Assembly (NCBI RefSeq): GCF_002362255.1
Contig: NZ_LPVV01000012.1
Location: forward strand, 203,244 to 267,243
Length of the DNA stretch: 64,000 bases
Origin: Microbacterium sp. SZ1
GTDB taxonomy: Bacteria > Actinomycetota > Actinomycetes > Actinomycetales > Microbacteriaceae
Reading direction: 5' to 3'
Shown: positions 26,201-32,578 of the stretch, piece by piece
Layout: each line of letters opens with the position of its first letter
Position numbering within the stretch: the first letter of the stretch is position 1
Made by a program: the position numbers and the translations under genes
Notes under the pieces: generated by a model
Seen by the model: the letters and a program-made list of their open reading frames with translations, nothing else
Database searches by the model: none
Told to the model about the DNA's origin: nothing

Positions 26201-26463
26201 GCGAAGGAGCCGAGCGATCGCGCCAGCGGACCCGGGGTGGCCTCTCCGATCCGGACGCCGATGCGGTCGCGCAGCGACGTCGCCGCCTGGCGGCTCGGCG
26301 TCAGCACGAGCAGGTGCTCCGGCTGCACGCCCTCGTGGCCGAGCAGGTGCACGACGCGCTCGATCAGCGCACGCGTCTTGCCGGTGCCCGGCGCGCCGAT
26401 GACGATGCCGGAAGCCGTCGCGTCGGCGCCGACCACGGCGGTCTGCGCGGCATCCTCTGTCAT
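23230..26463 (-). CDS. adnA: AdnA-type helicase-nuclease subunit
   Basis: 1077 residues. The motor domain has Walker A GAPGTGKT (Lys29), a motif II of LIDDAQEL and motif VI RAISRSRRRLLI. The RecB-like nuclease has VVDLKTGK and LAAYQVAVQQG. A Cys in FEECGLNW (about 790) and two near the end (Cys1057, Cys1067) may be remnants of an Fe-S site. Start choice: ATG 26463 has TAGCGT (26471-26476) 7 nt upstream, fitting a leaderless transcript, whereas upstream ATGs at 26493 and 26529 have neither a box nor a ribosome site. It is first gene of adnA-adnB, translationally coupled by ATGA. Confidence 0.9.
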   Translation of the reverse strand: MTEDAAQTAVVGADATASGIVIGAPGTGKTRALIERVVHLLGHEGVQPEHLLVLTPSRQAATSLRDRIGVRIGEATPGPLARSLGSFAFQIVRGAMVHAGEEPPALLTGADQDRLIADLLAGDAEDEHIDWPEALSASVRGSRGFRSELRAFLAECAELGAQPEDLRGAGDPVWTAVADFLVEYRAVLDHARAAHRDAANLLTEARTILQGAGAAELGPLADLRIVLIDDAQELTRGGVALVQALRERGVAVLAFGDPDISSGAFRGATPELFAQLATALGEVHVLDAPHRQTASLTSLTRTVTQAIGASGRVDHRRAPAPKTDGAEDASVSTFIAPSPYEELDRIAGVMREWHLVDGVAWDRMAVIAHDTRQVAQLETELAAREIPTRAAGVQRPLGSESVVRDIVGVVRLALTPAEERTPQEWEEALRTPFGGMDAIGLRRLRARLRHVELEQGGSTPARELLRQALTGPDHFTLIDAAESRTAARFAQTVAEVAKGAAEGETIHDLLWRVWDRARAVDGRSLQVAWREMSMQASGAETARALDALVSLFGAAKRFVERTPNERPEVFVRDILDSEVPEDSLSSPDRPGRVTLLTPATALGTEFDAVVVAGVQDGVWPNVRLRGGMLRTWRLADALLAARAGRVEESAGVLDRRRAALHDELRLFVRAISRSRRRLLITAVDDDDMTPSPFFAFLPPPPPPAQHASAEHPLTLRGLVARHRRVLTTSHSAAARSEAAEQLAVLAREGVPGADPSEWYGVTPPSTDSGLRDLAVEGARVSPSRLESFEECGLNWAVSALGGDTVMPPTAGIGTIVHEAMERSPEGDLEQMRAVLAEHWPELDFETEWIGRKERRRADTLIDRLHTYLHDVRRDGGREIASEVEFRFAVDIPVGDDEIPAVHPVGDEHGDQAIIHGYIDRVELYPPGAGDHPHARGQRWQPIAAVAEADDARRERVVVVDLKTGKSDPESDPGVVEHAQLAAYQVAVQQGLIPDAPADALAGARLVVVSKTLAKSDYRIAHQHTLDDEAKTAFLRRVGEAARGMSASSFTAQVEAHCADTQRRINRCRIHTVPAVSA

Positions 26464-26632
26464 GTCCTCCACGCTACTGCCGTGCGCCGACATCGTCGTC
26501 GAGCGGCTGCGCGGCGAGGCCCTAAGCACGCTGTGCGCTCAGGGCGAAACCGCCTCGTCCGGCCGGTCCGGCCCCGATGCCGCGGGGTAGAGTTGGGCGC
26601 ACAGCATGGTCGATTCGACAATGGGAGTACGC
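26464..26632. promoter_or_regulatory. Divergent region adnA / DUF3107
   Basis: Minus-strand -10 TAGCGT at 26471-26476 for adnA. Plus-strand TAGAGT at 26588-26593, about 40 nt before GTG 26633, for the DUF3107 gene. A perfect 9-bp inverted repeat, GCTGTGCGC (26530-26538) and GCGCACAGC (26597-26605), brackets the latter box. No further gene is seen. Confidence 0.4.
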
Positions 26633-26857
26633 GTGGAAATCCGCATCGGCATCATCAACACCGGCCGCGAGCTCAGCTTCGAGACCTCGGCGACCGCGGA
26701 CGAGGTCCGCACGCAGGTGTCCTCCGCCCTCGAGCAGAGCACCTCGCACCTGAACTTCGCCGATGTGAAGGGGAACTCCTACCTGGTCCCCACCGCACAC
26801 CTCGCCTACATCGAGCTCGGCACCGAGGAATCGCGCCGCGTCGGCTTCGTGGCCTGA
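26633..26857 (+). CDS. DUF3107 family small protein
   Basis: 74 residues starting VEIRIGIINTGRELSFETSA, ending RRVGFVA, of the DUF3107 family (M. tuberculosis TB9.4 type, from memory), function unknown. GTG 26633 is chosen because GGGAG (26623-26627) precedes it by 5 nt and the family starts at this point. ATGs at 26606 and 26621 would add residues not seen in relatives. It is followed 4 nt later by a small membrane protein gene on the same strand, so the two are probably co-transcribed. Confidence 0.85.
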   Translation: MEIRIGIINTGRELSFETSATADEVRTQVSSALEQSTSHLNFADVKGNSYLVPTAHLAYIELGTEESRRVGFVA

Positions 26858-26861
26858 CGCG

Positions 26862-27149
26862 ATGTACATCCTCCTCGCGCTCATCGGCGCGTGCGTGCTC
26901 GGGATCGCCGCGCACTTCCTGATCGGCGGTCGCGAGCTGCGCGGGGTGGCGTTCACCCCGGCGGTCGCGACCGCGATCGCGGCGCTCTTCTACACGGGAC
27001 TCCAGTGGCTCGGTGTCGGCGAGGACAGCGTCTGGCTGTGGCTCGCGAGCGTTCTCGGCTCCGTGCTGCTCGCCGCGGCCGCGACGGCCGCGCTGGTGGC
27101 GCTGCGGCGCCGGTCCGACGCGTCGGCCAAGGCCGCTCTCGGCATCTGA
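26862..27149 (+). CDS. Small integral membrane protein
   Basis: 95 residues with three predicted transmembrane helices (about 3-22, 28-50 and 57-82) and a short basic tail. I do not recognise a named family. The gene begins 4 nt after the DUF3107 stop, so it is the second gene of that unit. Co-expression with DUF3107 is the only functional hint. Confidence 0.75.
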   Translation: MYILLALIGACVLGIAAHFLIGGRELRGVAFTPAVATAIAALFYTGLQWLGVGEDSVWLWLASVLGSVLLAAAATAALVALRRRSDASAKAALGI

Positions 27150-27177
27150 ACGCCCGAGCTCCCGTCGTGAGCGGTCG

Positions 27178-27891
27178 TTACGACGCGAGTCCCATCGCAT
27201 CCATCCGCCGGGCGTGCGCGCCCATGAGCTCGGTGTAGACCGGCTCTACGCGCTCCTCGGTCATCGCAGCCAGCTCGGGCTGGCGAAGAGCGGAACGGCA
27301 GACGAGGATCGTGTCGCCGACGAGACGACGCGCCCACATCGACAGAAGCGAGCGCCATTCGCCGTCTCCGTCGATGGTCTCCTGGATGATCGCCACGATC
27401 TCGTGCCGCGCGTCGTCCTCGCTGAGGATGTCGACGACGCGAGCTCCGACCTCGCCGTAGCTCGATGCGAGCGCGAGGTAGAAGTCGTCCAGCATGCCGG
27501 CGGTGATGTACACCGACAGCAGGGTCTCACGCGGGCGCGCCCCGATCGTCTTGCGGCGGAAGGCGTCGAGGTTCTCACGGAACGGCAGCATCAGCTGGGT
27601 CGGATCGTCACCGCGCTCGGCGATGAGGTCGACGATGGCGCGGTGCTTCGTGAGAGCCGCACCGGCCGCGCGCGACAGCGACTCCTTCTCGGAGAGCTCG
27701 GGCGTGGCACGGATGAGCCGGGTGAGGGTCTCGAAATATCCGAGCTGCAGGTAGGCGGCCTGGCCGAGGAAGCGATCGAGCTCGGGGGCGACCTCCGAGA
27801 AGTCGACCTTCGTCGACGTGCCCTGATCGCCGCGGCTGCGCAACGTCATCGTGCGGCGGGGCGCCCTGCGCTTCCAGAACCAGTTGACCAC
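27178..27891 (-). CDS. Ferritin-like fold protein (MiaE-like domain)
   Basis: 237 residues, all helical. FLGQAAYLQLGYFETLTRLI, ALTKHRAIVDLIAERGD and DDFYLALASSYGE carry the spaced acidic residues and His expected of a ferritin-like four-helix bundle. Actinobacterial relatives are annotated as tRNA-(MS[2]IO[6]A)-hydroxylase-like. The start is uncertain. GTG 27891 (VVNWFWKRRAPRR) gives the usual family N-terminus, while the ATG at 27846 is an alternative and the open frame extends to 28059 without support. It is divergent from the RNA helicase, the same arrangement as Rv3210c/rhlE in M. tuberculosis (from memory). A redox or tRNA-related role is inference. Confidence 0.75.
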   Translation of the reverse strand: MVNWFWKRRAPRRTMTLRSRGDQGTSTKVDFSEVAPELDRFLGQAAYLQLGYFETLTRLIRATPELSEKESLSRAAGAALTKHRAIVDLIAERGDDPTQLMLPFRENLDAFRRKTIGARPRETLLSVYITAGMLDDFYLALASSYGEVGARVVDILSEDDARHEIVAIIQETIDGDGEWRSLLSMWARRLVGDTILVCRSALRQPELAAMTEERVEPVYTELMGAHARRMDAMGLAS

Positions 27892-28058
27892 GGGTTCACA
27901 ATACTCGGACGAGAGGTCTCTACGAGGCTCCGGCACCCCCTCGGGTAGGCTGGAGCCGTCCCCGCCGTCGGAGCGGGGCCCGCGCCTGTGGCACATGAGA
28001 CGGCGTGGATCCGTGAAACGTGGCGATCCTCGCAGGTCGCCGGACAGGCATCTGAACA

Positions 28059-29570
28059 TTGACTACCTTCGCTGATCTCGGAATCGATCAGGACATCGTC
28101 GACGCACTCGCCGCCAAGGGCATCGTCGACGCGTTCCCCATCCAGGAGCAGACCATCCCCCTCGGCCTTCCCGGCCAGGACATCATCGGCCAGGCCAAGA
28201 CCGGTACCGGCAAGACCTTCGGCTTCGGCATCCCCGTCGTGCAGCGCCTGGGCGAGAACCCGGAGCCCGGGGTCAAGGCGCTCATCGTCGTGCCGACCCG
28301 TGAGCTCGCGGTGCAGGTGTACGAGGACATCGATCTGCTCACCAGCAACCGCTCGACGAGCGTCGTCGCGATCTACGGCGGCAAGGCGTACGAGGGCCAG
28401 ATCGACCAGCTGAAGGCCGGCGCTCAGATCGTCGTCGGAACCCCCGGTCGTCTGATCGACCTCGCCGGCCAGCGCCTGCTCGACCTGTCGCACGCGACGG
28501 AGGTCGTGCTCGACGAGGCCGACAAGATGCTCGACCTCGGCTTCCTCGCCGACATCGAGAAGATCTTCCAGAGGGTGCCGGCCGTCCGCCACACCCAGCT
28601 CTTCTCGGCGACCATGCCCGGCCCGATCGTGGCGCTGGCGCGGCGCTTCATGACGAACCCGATCCACATCCGCGCCAACGACCCCGACGAGGGTCTGACC
28701 CAGGCCAACATCAAGCACCTCGTCTACCGTGCGCACTCGCTCGACAAGGACGAGGTCATCGCCCGCATCCTGCAGGCCGAGGGCCGCGGCAAGACCGTGA
28801 TCTTCACCCGCACGAAGCGTGCAGCCCAGCGCCTCGTCGACGAGCTGAGCGACCGCGGCTTCAACGTCGGCGGCGTGCACGGCGACATGGGCCAGGATCA
28901 GCGCGAGCGCTCGATGGCGGCCTTCAAGGCCGGCAAGAAGGATGTACTGGTCGCGACCGACGTCGCCGCCCGAGGCATCGACGTCGACGACGTGACGCAC
29001 GTCATCAACCACACCATCCCCGACGAGGAGAAGACCTATCTCCACCGCGCGGGTCGCACGGGTCGCGCCGGCAAGACCGGCATCGCGGTGACGTTCGTCG
29101 ACTGGGAGGACCTGCACAAGTGGGCTCTCATCAACCGCGCCCTGGAGTTCGGCCAGCCCGAGCCGCTGGAGACCTATTCGTCGAGCCCGCACCTGTACGA
29201 GGACCTCGACATCCCCGCCGGCACGAAGGGCCGCCTCGTCTCGGCACCGAAGGCCGAGAAGCCGGCTCGCGCTCCGCGCCCCGAGCGCGCGGCGGATGCT
29301 GCGGCGGAGGGCACCGCGGAGGGCGGCACGCGTCGGCGTCGCCGCCGTCGCGGTGGATCGGCGCAGGTCGGCTCGACCTTCGCCGAGGGCACCGAGAGCA
29401 CAGGCGGCGACGCCGGCTCACCCGCGATCGCCGACCGCGGCGCCGAGGGCGCGGGCACCCATGACGGTGCCGGCAAGGAGCATCACGACGGAAAGCCGGC
29501 ACCCGCGCGTCGCCGCCGTCGCCGCCGCGGCGGTTCCGGTGCCGGGGCGGCACCGGTCGCCGGCGCCTGA
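28059..29570 (+). CDS. DEAD-box ATP-dependent RNA helicase (RhlE/DeaD-like)
   Basis: 503 residues. All DEAD-box motifs are present: the Q motif FPIQEQTIP, AKTGTGKT (I), PTRELA (Ia), TPGR (Ib), VLDEADKM (II), SAT (III), and ARGIDV/HRAGRTGRAG (V, VI). The core ends near residue 390. The tail is Arg/Gly-rich, with two RRRRRRR-GG blocks (near 425 and 490) suited to RNA binding. The start is TTG 28059, since TTFADLGI is the usual family start and no ATG or GTG is in frame nearby. The transcript probably starts near 27955 at a TAGGCT box (27948-27953), giving a leader of about 100 nt. The 3' end overlaps the DUF817 gene by 88 nt. Confidence 0.9.
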   Translation: MTTFADLGIDQDIVDALAAKGIVDAFPIQEQTIPLGLPGQDIIGQAKTGTGKTFGFGIPVVQRLGENPEPGVKALIVVPTRELAVQVYEDIDLLTSNRSTSVVAIYGGKAYEGQIDQLKAGAQIVVGTPGRLIDLAGQRLLDLSHATEVVLDEADKMLDLGFLADIEKIFQRVPAVRHTQLFSATMPGPIVALARRFMTNPIHIRANDPDEGLTQANIKHLVYRAHSLDKDEVIARILQAEGRGKTVIFTRTKRAAQRLVDELSDRGFNVGGVHGDMGQDQRERSMAAFKAGKKDVLVATDVAARGIDVDDVTHVINHTIPDEEKTYLHRAGRTGRAGKTGIAVTFVDWEDLHKWALINRALEFGQPEPLETYSSSPHLYEDLDIPAGTKGRLVSAPKAEKPARAPRPERAADAAAEGTAEGGTRRRRRRRGGSAQVGSTFAEGTESTGGDAGSPAIADRGAEGAGTHDGAGKEHHDGKPAPARRRRRRRGGSGAGAAPVAGA

Positions 29571-30490
29571 TCGCCGTCGCCCGACACAGCCTCGGAGGGG
29601 GCGGATGCTGCGGCATCCGCCCCCTCCGTCGTGTCCGGACGACCCTCCGGCATACGCGGCGGGTACACCCACGTGACCATGACGACGGAGATGATCATGA
29701 GCAGGAACCAGGAGCTCAGCTTGCTCACCGACACCGGCTGCCACTCGACGACCTGGTCGGGATAGGCCCACGCGCCGGCCCAGGTCCCGATGTTCTCCGC
29801 GAGGTAGATGAAGACGGCGACCCCGGCGAAGACCGCGAGCAACGGCAGCCGGATCGTGCGGCGCCAGACCCGCGCGTGCATGACGGTCGGCAGCCAGAGC
29901 AATACCACAGCGGCGAGGAGCACCCACCGCGCGTCCCACCACCAGTGATGGGTGAAGAAGTTGAGGTAGATCGCGGCGGCGAGCACGGTCGTGAGCCACC
30001 GCCACGGGTATCGCGTGAATCCGAGGTCGAAGAGGCGGTAGACCCTGACCATGTACGACCCCACGGCGGCGTACATGAAACCGCTGAACAGGGGCACGCC
30101 GCCGATGCGCAGGATGCCGTCGGCAGCATACGCCCAGGATCCGACGTCGGTCTTGAAGAGCTCCATCACCGTGCCGGTGAGGTGGAAGAGCACGATGACC
30201 CACAGCTCCCGCCCCGACTCGAGGCGGAACACGAGCATCCCGATCTGGATGAGCACCGCCGCGATGGTGAGCACATCGTTGCGCGCGAGCGCTGCGTCGT
30301 CGGGGTACCAGAGCCGCGCCGCGACGATCGCGACCAGCAGCAGCGCTCCGAACACGCACGCCCAGGCCTGCTTGAGCACGAACACCGCGAACTCCACGAG
30401 CCCGGCGCGGACGCCGCGGTCGGAGGCGTCACGGAGGATGCGGTGAGCGATCGCGTCGATGCGCTGCTCGAGGGAGGTCGCTCTCTGCAT
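29483..30490 (-). CDS. DUF817 family membrane protein
   Basis: 335 residues with about eight transmembrane helices between residues 28 and 275, matching DUF817 (B. subtilis YoaT type), function unknown. FRLESGRELWVIVLFHLTGT, FFTHHWWWDARW and YLAENIGTWAGAW are the conserved-looking blocks. Residues 279-335 are an Ala/Pro/acidic stretch ending [14 protein letters not shown]. That stretch is encoded over the helicase terminator hairpin (29593-29628) and antisense to the last 28 helicase codons, so it looks like a run-on tail. ATG 30490 has TACGCT (30498-30503) 7 nt upstream, fitting a leaderless mRNA. Confidence 0.82.
   Translation of the reverse strand: MQRATSLEQRIDAIAHRILRDASDRGVRAGLVEFAVFVLKQAWACVFGALLLVAIVAARLWYPDDAALARNDVLTIAAVLIQIGMLVFRLESGRELWVIVLFHLTGTVMELFKTDVGSWAYAADGILRIGGVPLFSGFMYAAVGSYMVRVYRLFDLGFTRYPWRWLTTVLAAAIYLNFFTHHWWWDARWVLLAAVVLLWLPTVMHARVWRRTIRLPLLAVFAGVAVFIYLAENIGTWAGAWAYPDQVVEWQPVSVSKLSSWFLLMIISVVMVTWVYPPRMPEGRPDTTEGADAAASAPSEAVSGDGDQAPATGAAPAPEPPRRRRRRRAGAGFPS
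29593..29628 (+). terminator. Helicase terminator hairpin
   Basis: CGGAGGGGGCGGATGC (29593-29608) pairs perfectly with GCATCCGCCCCCTCCG (29613-29628) around a 4-nt loop TGCG, 23 nt after the RNA helicase stop. There is no T run, as is common in GC-rich actinobacteria. It lies inside the DUF817 coding sequence. Confidence 0.8.
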
Positions 30491-30553
30491 GCCGGGAAGC
30501 GTATCCGCGCTCCTCGACAGTTCGCCGTGAGAGCCTCTGCCCCGCGGCGGGAG

Positions 30554-31426
30554 TCAGGGGTAGCGCGGCGAGGAGCCGGTCGCACGCTCGATCAGTCGGG
30601 CGACCATCTCATCCGACGTCGTGTTCTCCCCCGGCACGTTCGGCTTGCCCGACCCGTGGTAGTCGCTGGATCCCGTGACGATGAGGTCGTGATCGGCCGC
30701 GATCCTCCGCAGCGTCTGCTTCCCCGCCTCGGTGTTCTCACGGTGATCGATCTCGAAGCCCCCGAGTCCCGCGTCGATCAGTCGCTCGATGAAGGGCACG
30801 GGCATCATGCGGTCGCGCCCAGCCGTGACGGGGTGGGCGATGATCGCCACGCCGCCTGCATCCGTGATGAGCCGCACCGCGGTGAGCGGGTCCGGCGCGT
30901 AGTGCGGCTCGTAGTATCCCTCTCGCGGATGCAGGATGCCGTCGAAGGCCTCGGTGCGGTCGCGGACGATGCCTCGGGCGACGAGCGCGTCGGCGATGTG
31001 CGGGCGGCCGACCGTGGCATCCGGAGTCGTCTGGGCGACCACGTCCTCCCAGTGCAGGTCGTAGTCCCGCCCGATGCTGCGGACGATCCTCTCCGCCCGT
31101 CCGATCCGGTCGCCGCGGATGCGCTCGGTCTCAGCTGCCAGCCCGGCGTGCGCGGGGTCGAAGAGGTAGCCCAGCACGTGCACGCTGCGCCACTCGTGCT
31201 TGGCGGAGAGCTCCATCCCGGGGAGGAAGGTCATCCCGAGCGCGGTCGCCGCAGCCCCCGCTTCATCCCACCCCGTCGTCCGATCGTGGTCGGTGAGCGC
31301 GAGGGTGCGGATGCCGTGCGCATGCGCCTGACGCACCACCTCGCCGGGCGCCTCGGTGCCGTCCGAGTGATTCGAGTGCAGGTGCAGGTCTGCGGGACCC
31401 GCGAAGCGGTGGGAGCGAACGGCCAT
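30554..31426 (-). CDS. PHP-domain phosphoesterase (RNase AM / YciV-like)
   Basis: 290 residues. The PHP metal-binding motifs are visible: DLHLHSNHSDGTEAPGE at the start, LALTDHDRTTGWDEA, LPGMELSAKHEWRSVHVLGY, and IIAHPVTAGRD. Members hydrolyse nucleoside 3',5'-bisphosphates or trim 5' ends of RNA. The start ATG 31426 has TACGCT (31433-31438) exactly 6 nt upstream, so a leaderless mRNA is likely. It is divergent from the EEP nuclease gene. The stop lies 63 nt from the DUF817 start on the same strand. Confidence 0.88.
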   Translation of the reverse strand: MAVRSHRFAGPADLHLHSNHSDGTEAPGEVVRQAHAHGIRTLALTDHDRTTGWDEAGAAATALGMTFLPGMELSAKHEWRSVHVLGYLFDPAHAGLAAETERIRGDRIGRAERIVRSIGRDYDLHWEDVVAQTTPDATVGRPHIADALVARGIVRDRTEAFDGILHPREGYYEPHYAPDPLTAVRLITDAGGVAIIAHPVTAGRDRMMPVPFIERLIDAGLGGFEIDHRENTEAGKQTLRRIAADHDLIVTGSSDYHGSGKPNVPGENTTSDEMVARLIERATGSSPRYP

Positions 31427-31512
31427 CCTCCGAGCGTACCGAGCGCGGACGCCCCTGAGACGCGCTGGTCCACGGCAGGGACTTCACAGCGACCGCTCCT
31501 AGGCTGGAAGGG
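31427..31512. promoter_or_regulatory. Back-to-back leaderless promoters
   Basis: The 86-nt divergent gap holds TACGCT on the minus strand (31433-31438, 6 nt from the PHP ATG) and TAGGCT on the plus strand (31500-31505, 7 nt from the EEP ATG). Both transcripts should begin at or next to their start codons. No clear -35 consensus is visible. Confidence 0.55.
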
Positions 31513-32541
31513 ATGCTACGACTCCTGGGGATCCTGTTCACGGTGCTGCTCGCGATCGCGACGGCCATCGTCGTCTGGCCGCAGTTCTTCCACCTCGAGC
31601 AGACCTGGCCCTTCGCCCAGATCGTGGCCGCTCGCGGACTGGTGCTCGGTGCGTTCCTCATCGTCGCGGTGCTGGCACTGCTGCTGCTCCTCGCGCGGCC
31701 GCTCCGCGGCTTCGCGGCATCCGTCCTCATCGTGGCGCTGCTCGGCGCCGGAGCGACGGGCGTGGTCGGCATGACGCGCGGCTTCGGCACGGGAACCCTC
31801 CCGGCGGCGACGGATACCAGCATCCGCGTGCTGACCTGGAACACGGCCGGCGACGCGGTCTCGGCCGAGCAGATCGCGCGACAGATCCTCGATCAGGGTG
31901 CCGACATCGTCGCGCTCCCCGAGACGACAGAGGCCGTCGGCGAGCAGATCGCCGTCATGCTGCGGGAGCAGGGGCATCCGATGTGGGTGCACCATGTGCA
32001 GTTCAAACCCGATGTCGTCGACGGCCCCAAGTCGTGGCACACGACCGTGCTCGTCTCCCCCGAGCTCGGCGAGTACTCGGTGATCGAATCGTCGCAGGAC
32101 GGATCCAGCAACACCGGCTCCGTGCCGAGCGCCGTGCTCATGCCCGTGGGCGGGAACGCAGGCGGTCCGACGATCGTCGCCGTCCACGCCGTCGCTCCGC
32201 GCATGGAGGAGATGGAGCAGTGGAGCAGCGATCTGCGCTGGATCGCCGACCAGTGCCCCGAGGGCAACTTCCTGCTGGCGGGCGACTTCAACGCGACCGT
32301 CGATCACATGGCGGGCCTCGGCGTCGACGGCGGCGACATGGGGTACTGCCGGGACGTCGCCTCGCGCACCGGGAACGGGCTCAGCGGCACCTGGCCGAGC
32401 TCGCTCCCCTCGCTGCTCAGCGCGCCCATCGACCACGTCATGGCGTCGCCGAACTGGACGCCGACCGGCTCGATCGTGATCGACGACGCCGGAGGCAGCG
32501 ACCACCGCGGTCTCGTCGTGCAGTTGGAGCCGGCGGGCTGA
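31513..32541 (+). CDS. Membrane-anchored endonuclease/exonuclease/phosphatase (EEP) family protein
   Basis: 342 residues. Three N-terminal transmembrane helices (about 3-25, 36-60, 64-87) are followed by an EEP domain (about 105-340). Catalytic elements are visible: TWNTAGDAV, ALPETTEAVGE, LLAGDFNATVDHM, IDHVMAS and SDHRGLVV. The fold hydrolyses phosphodiesters of nucleic acids, lipids or phosphoproteins, and the membrane-facing form suggests an extracytoplasmic substrate. ATG 31513 has TAGGCT 7 nt upstream. The next gene starts 37 nt after the stop with its own -10-like box. Confidence 0.87.
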   Translation: MLRLLGILFTVLLAIATAIVVWPQFFHLEQTWPFAQIVAARGLVLGAFLIVAVLALLLLLARPLRGFAASVLIVALLGAGATGVVGMTRGFGTGTLPAATDTSIRVLTWNTAGDAVSAEQIARQILDQGADIVALPETTEAVGEQIAVMLREQGHPMWVHHVQFKPDVVDGPKSWHTTVLVSPELGEYSVIESSQDGSSNTGSVPSAVLMPVGGNAGGPTIVAVHAVAPRMEEMEQWSSDLRWIADQCPEGNFLLAGDFNATVDHMAGLGVDGGDMGYCRDVASRTGNGLSGTWPSSLPSLLSAPIDHVMASPNWTPTGSIVIDDAGGSDHRGLVVQLEPAG

Positions 32542-32578
32542 CATCCCCTCCCTCCCGGCCAGGTGACAGACTGGAGGG

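Noticed and set aside
26606..26632. ATG 26606 or 26621 as start of the DUF3107 gene
   Set aside because: The extra residues are not typical of the family, and GGGAG lies 5 nt before GTG 26633.
2670..26922. Very long open frames antisense to htrA, UPF0182, adnB and adnA (up to about 1300 codons), at 2670-4490, 8313-12431, 20276-22168 and 23092-26922
   Set aside because: Their translations are Arg/Asp/Gly/Val-rich shadows without domains, and the opposite strand carries clear protein families. GC-rich codon use keeps antisense frames open.
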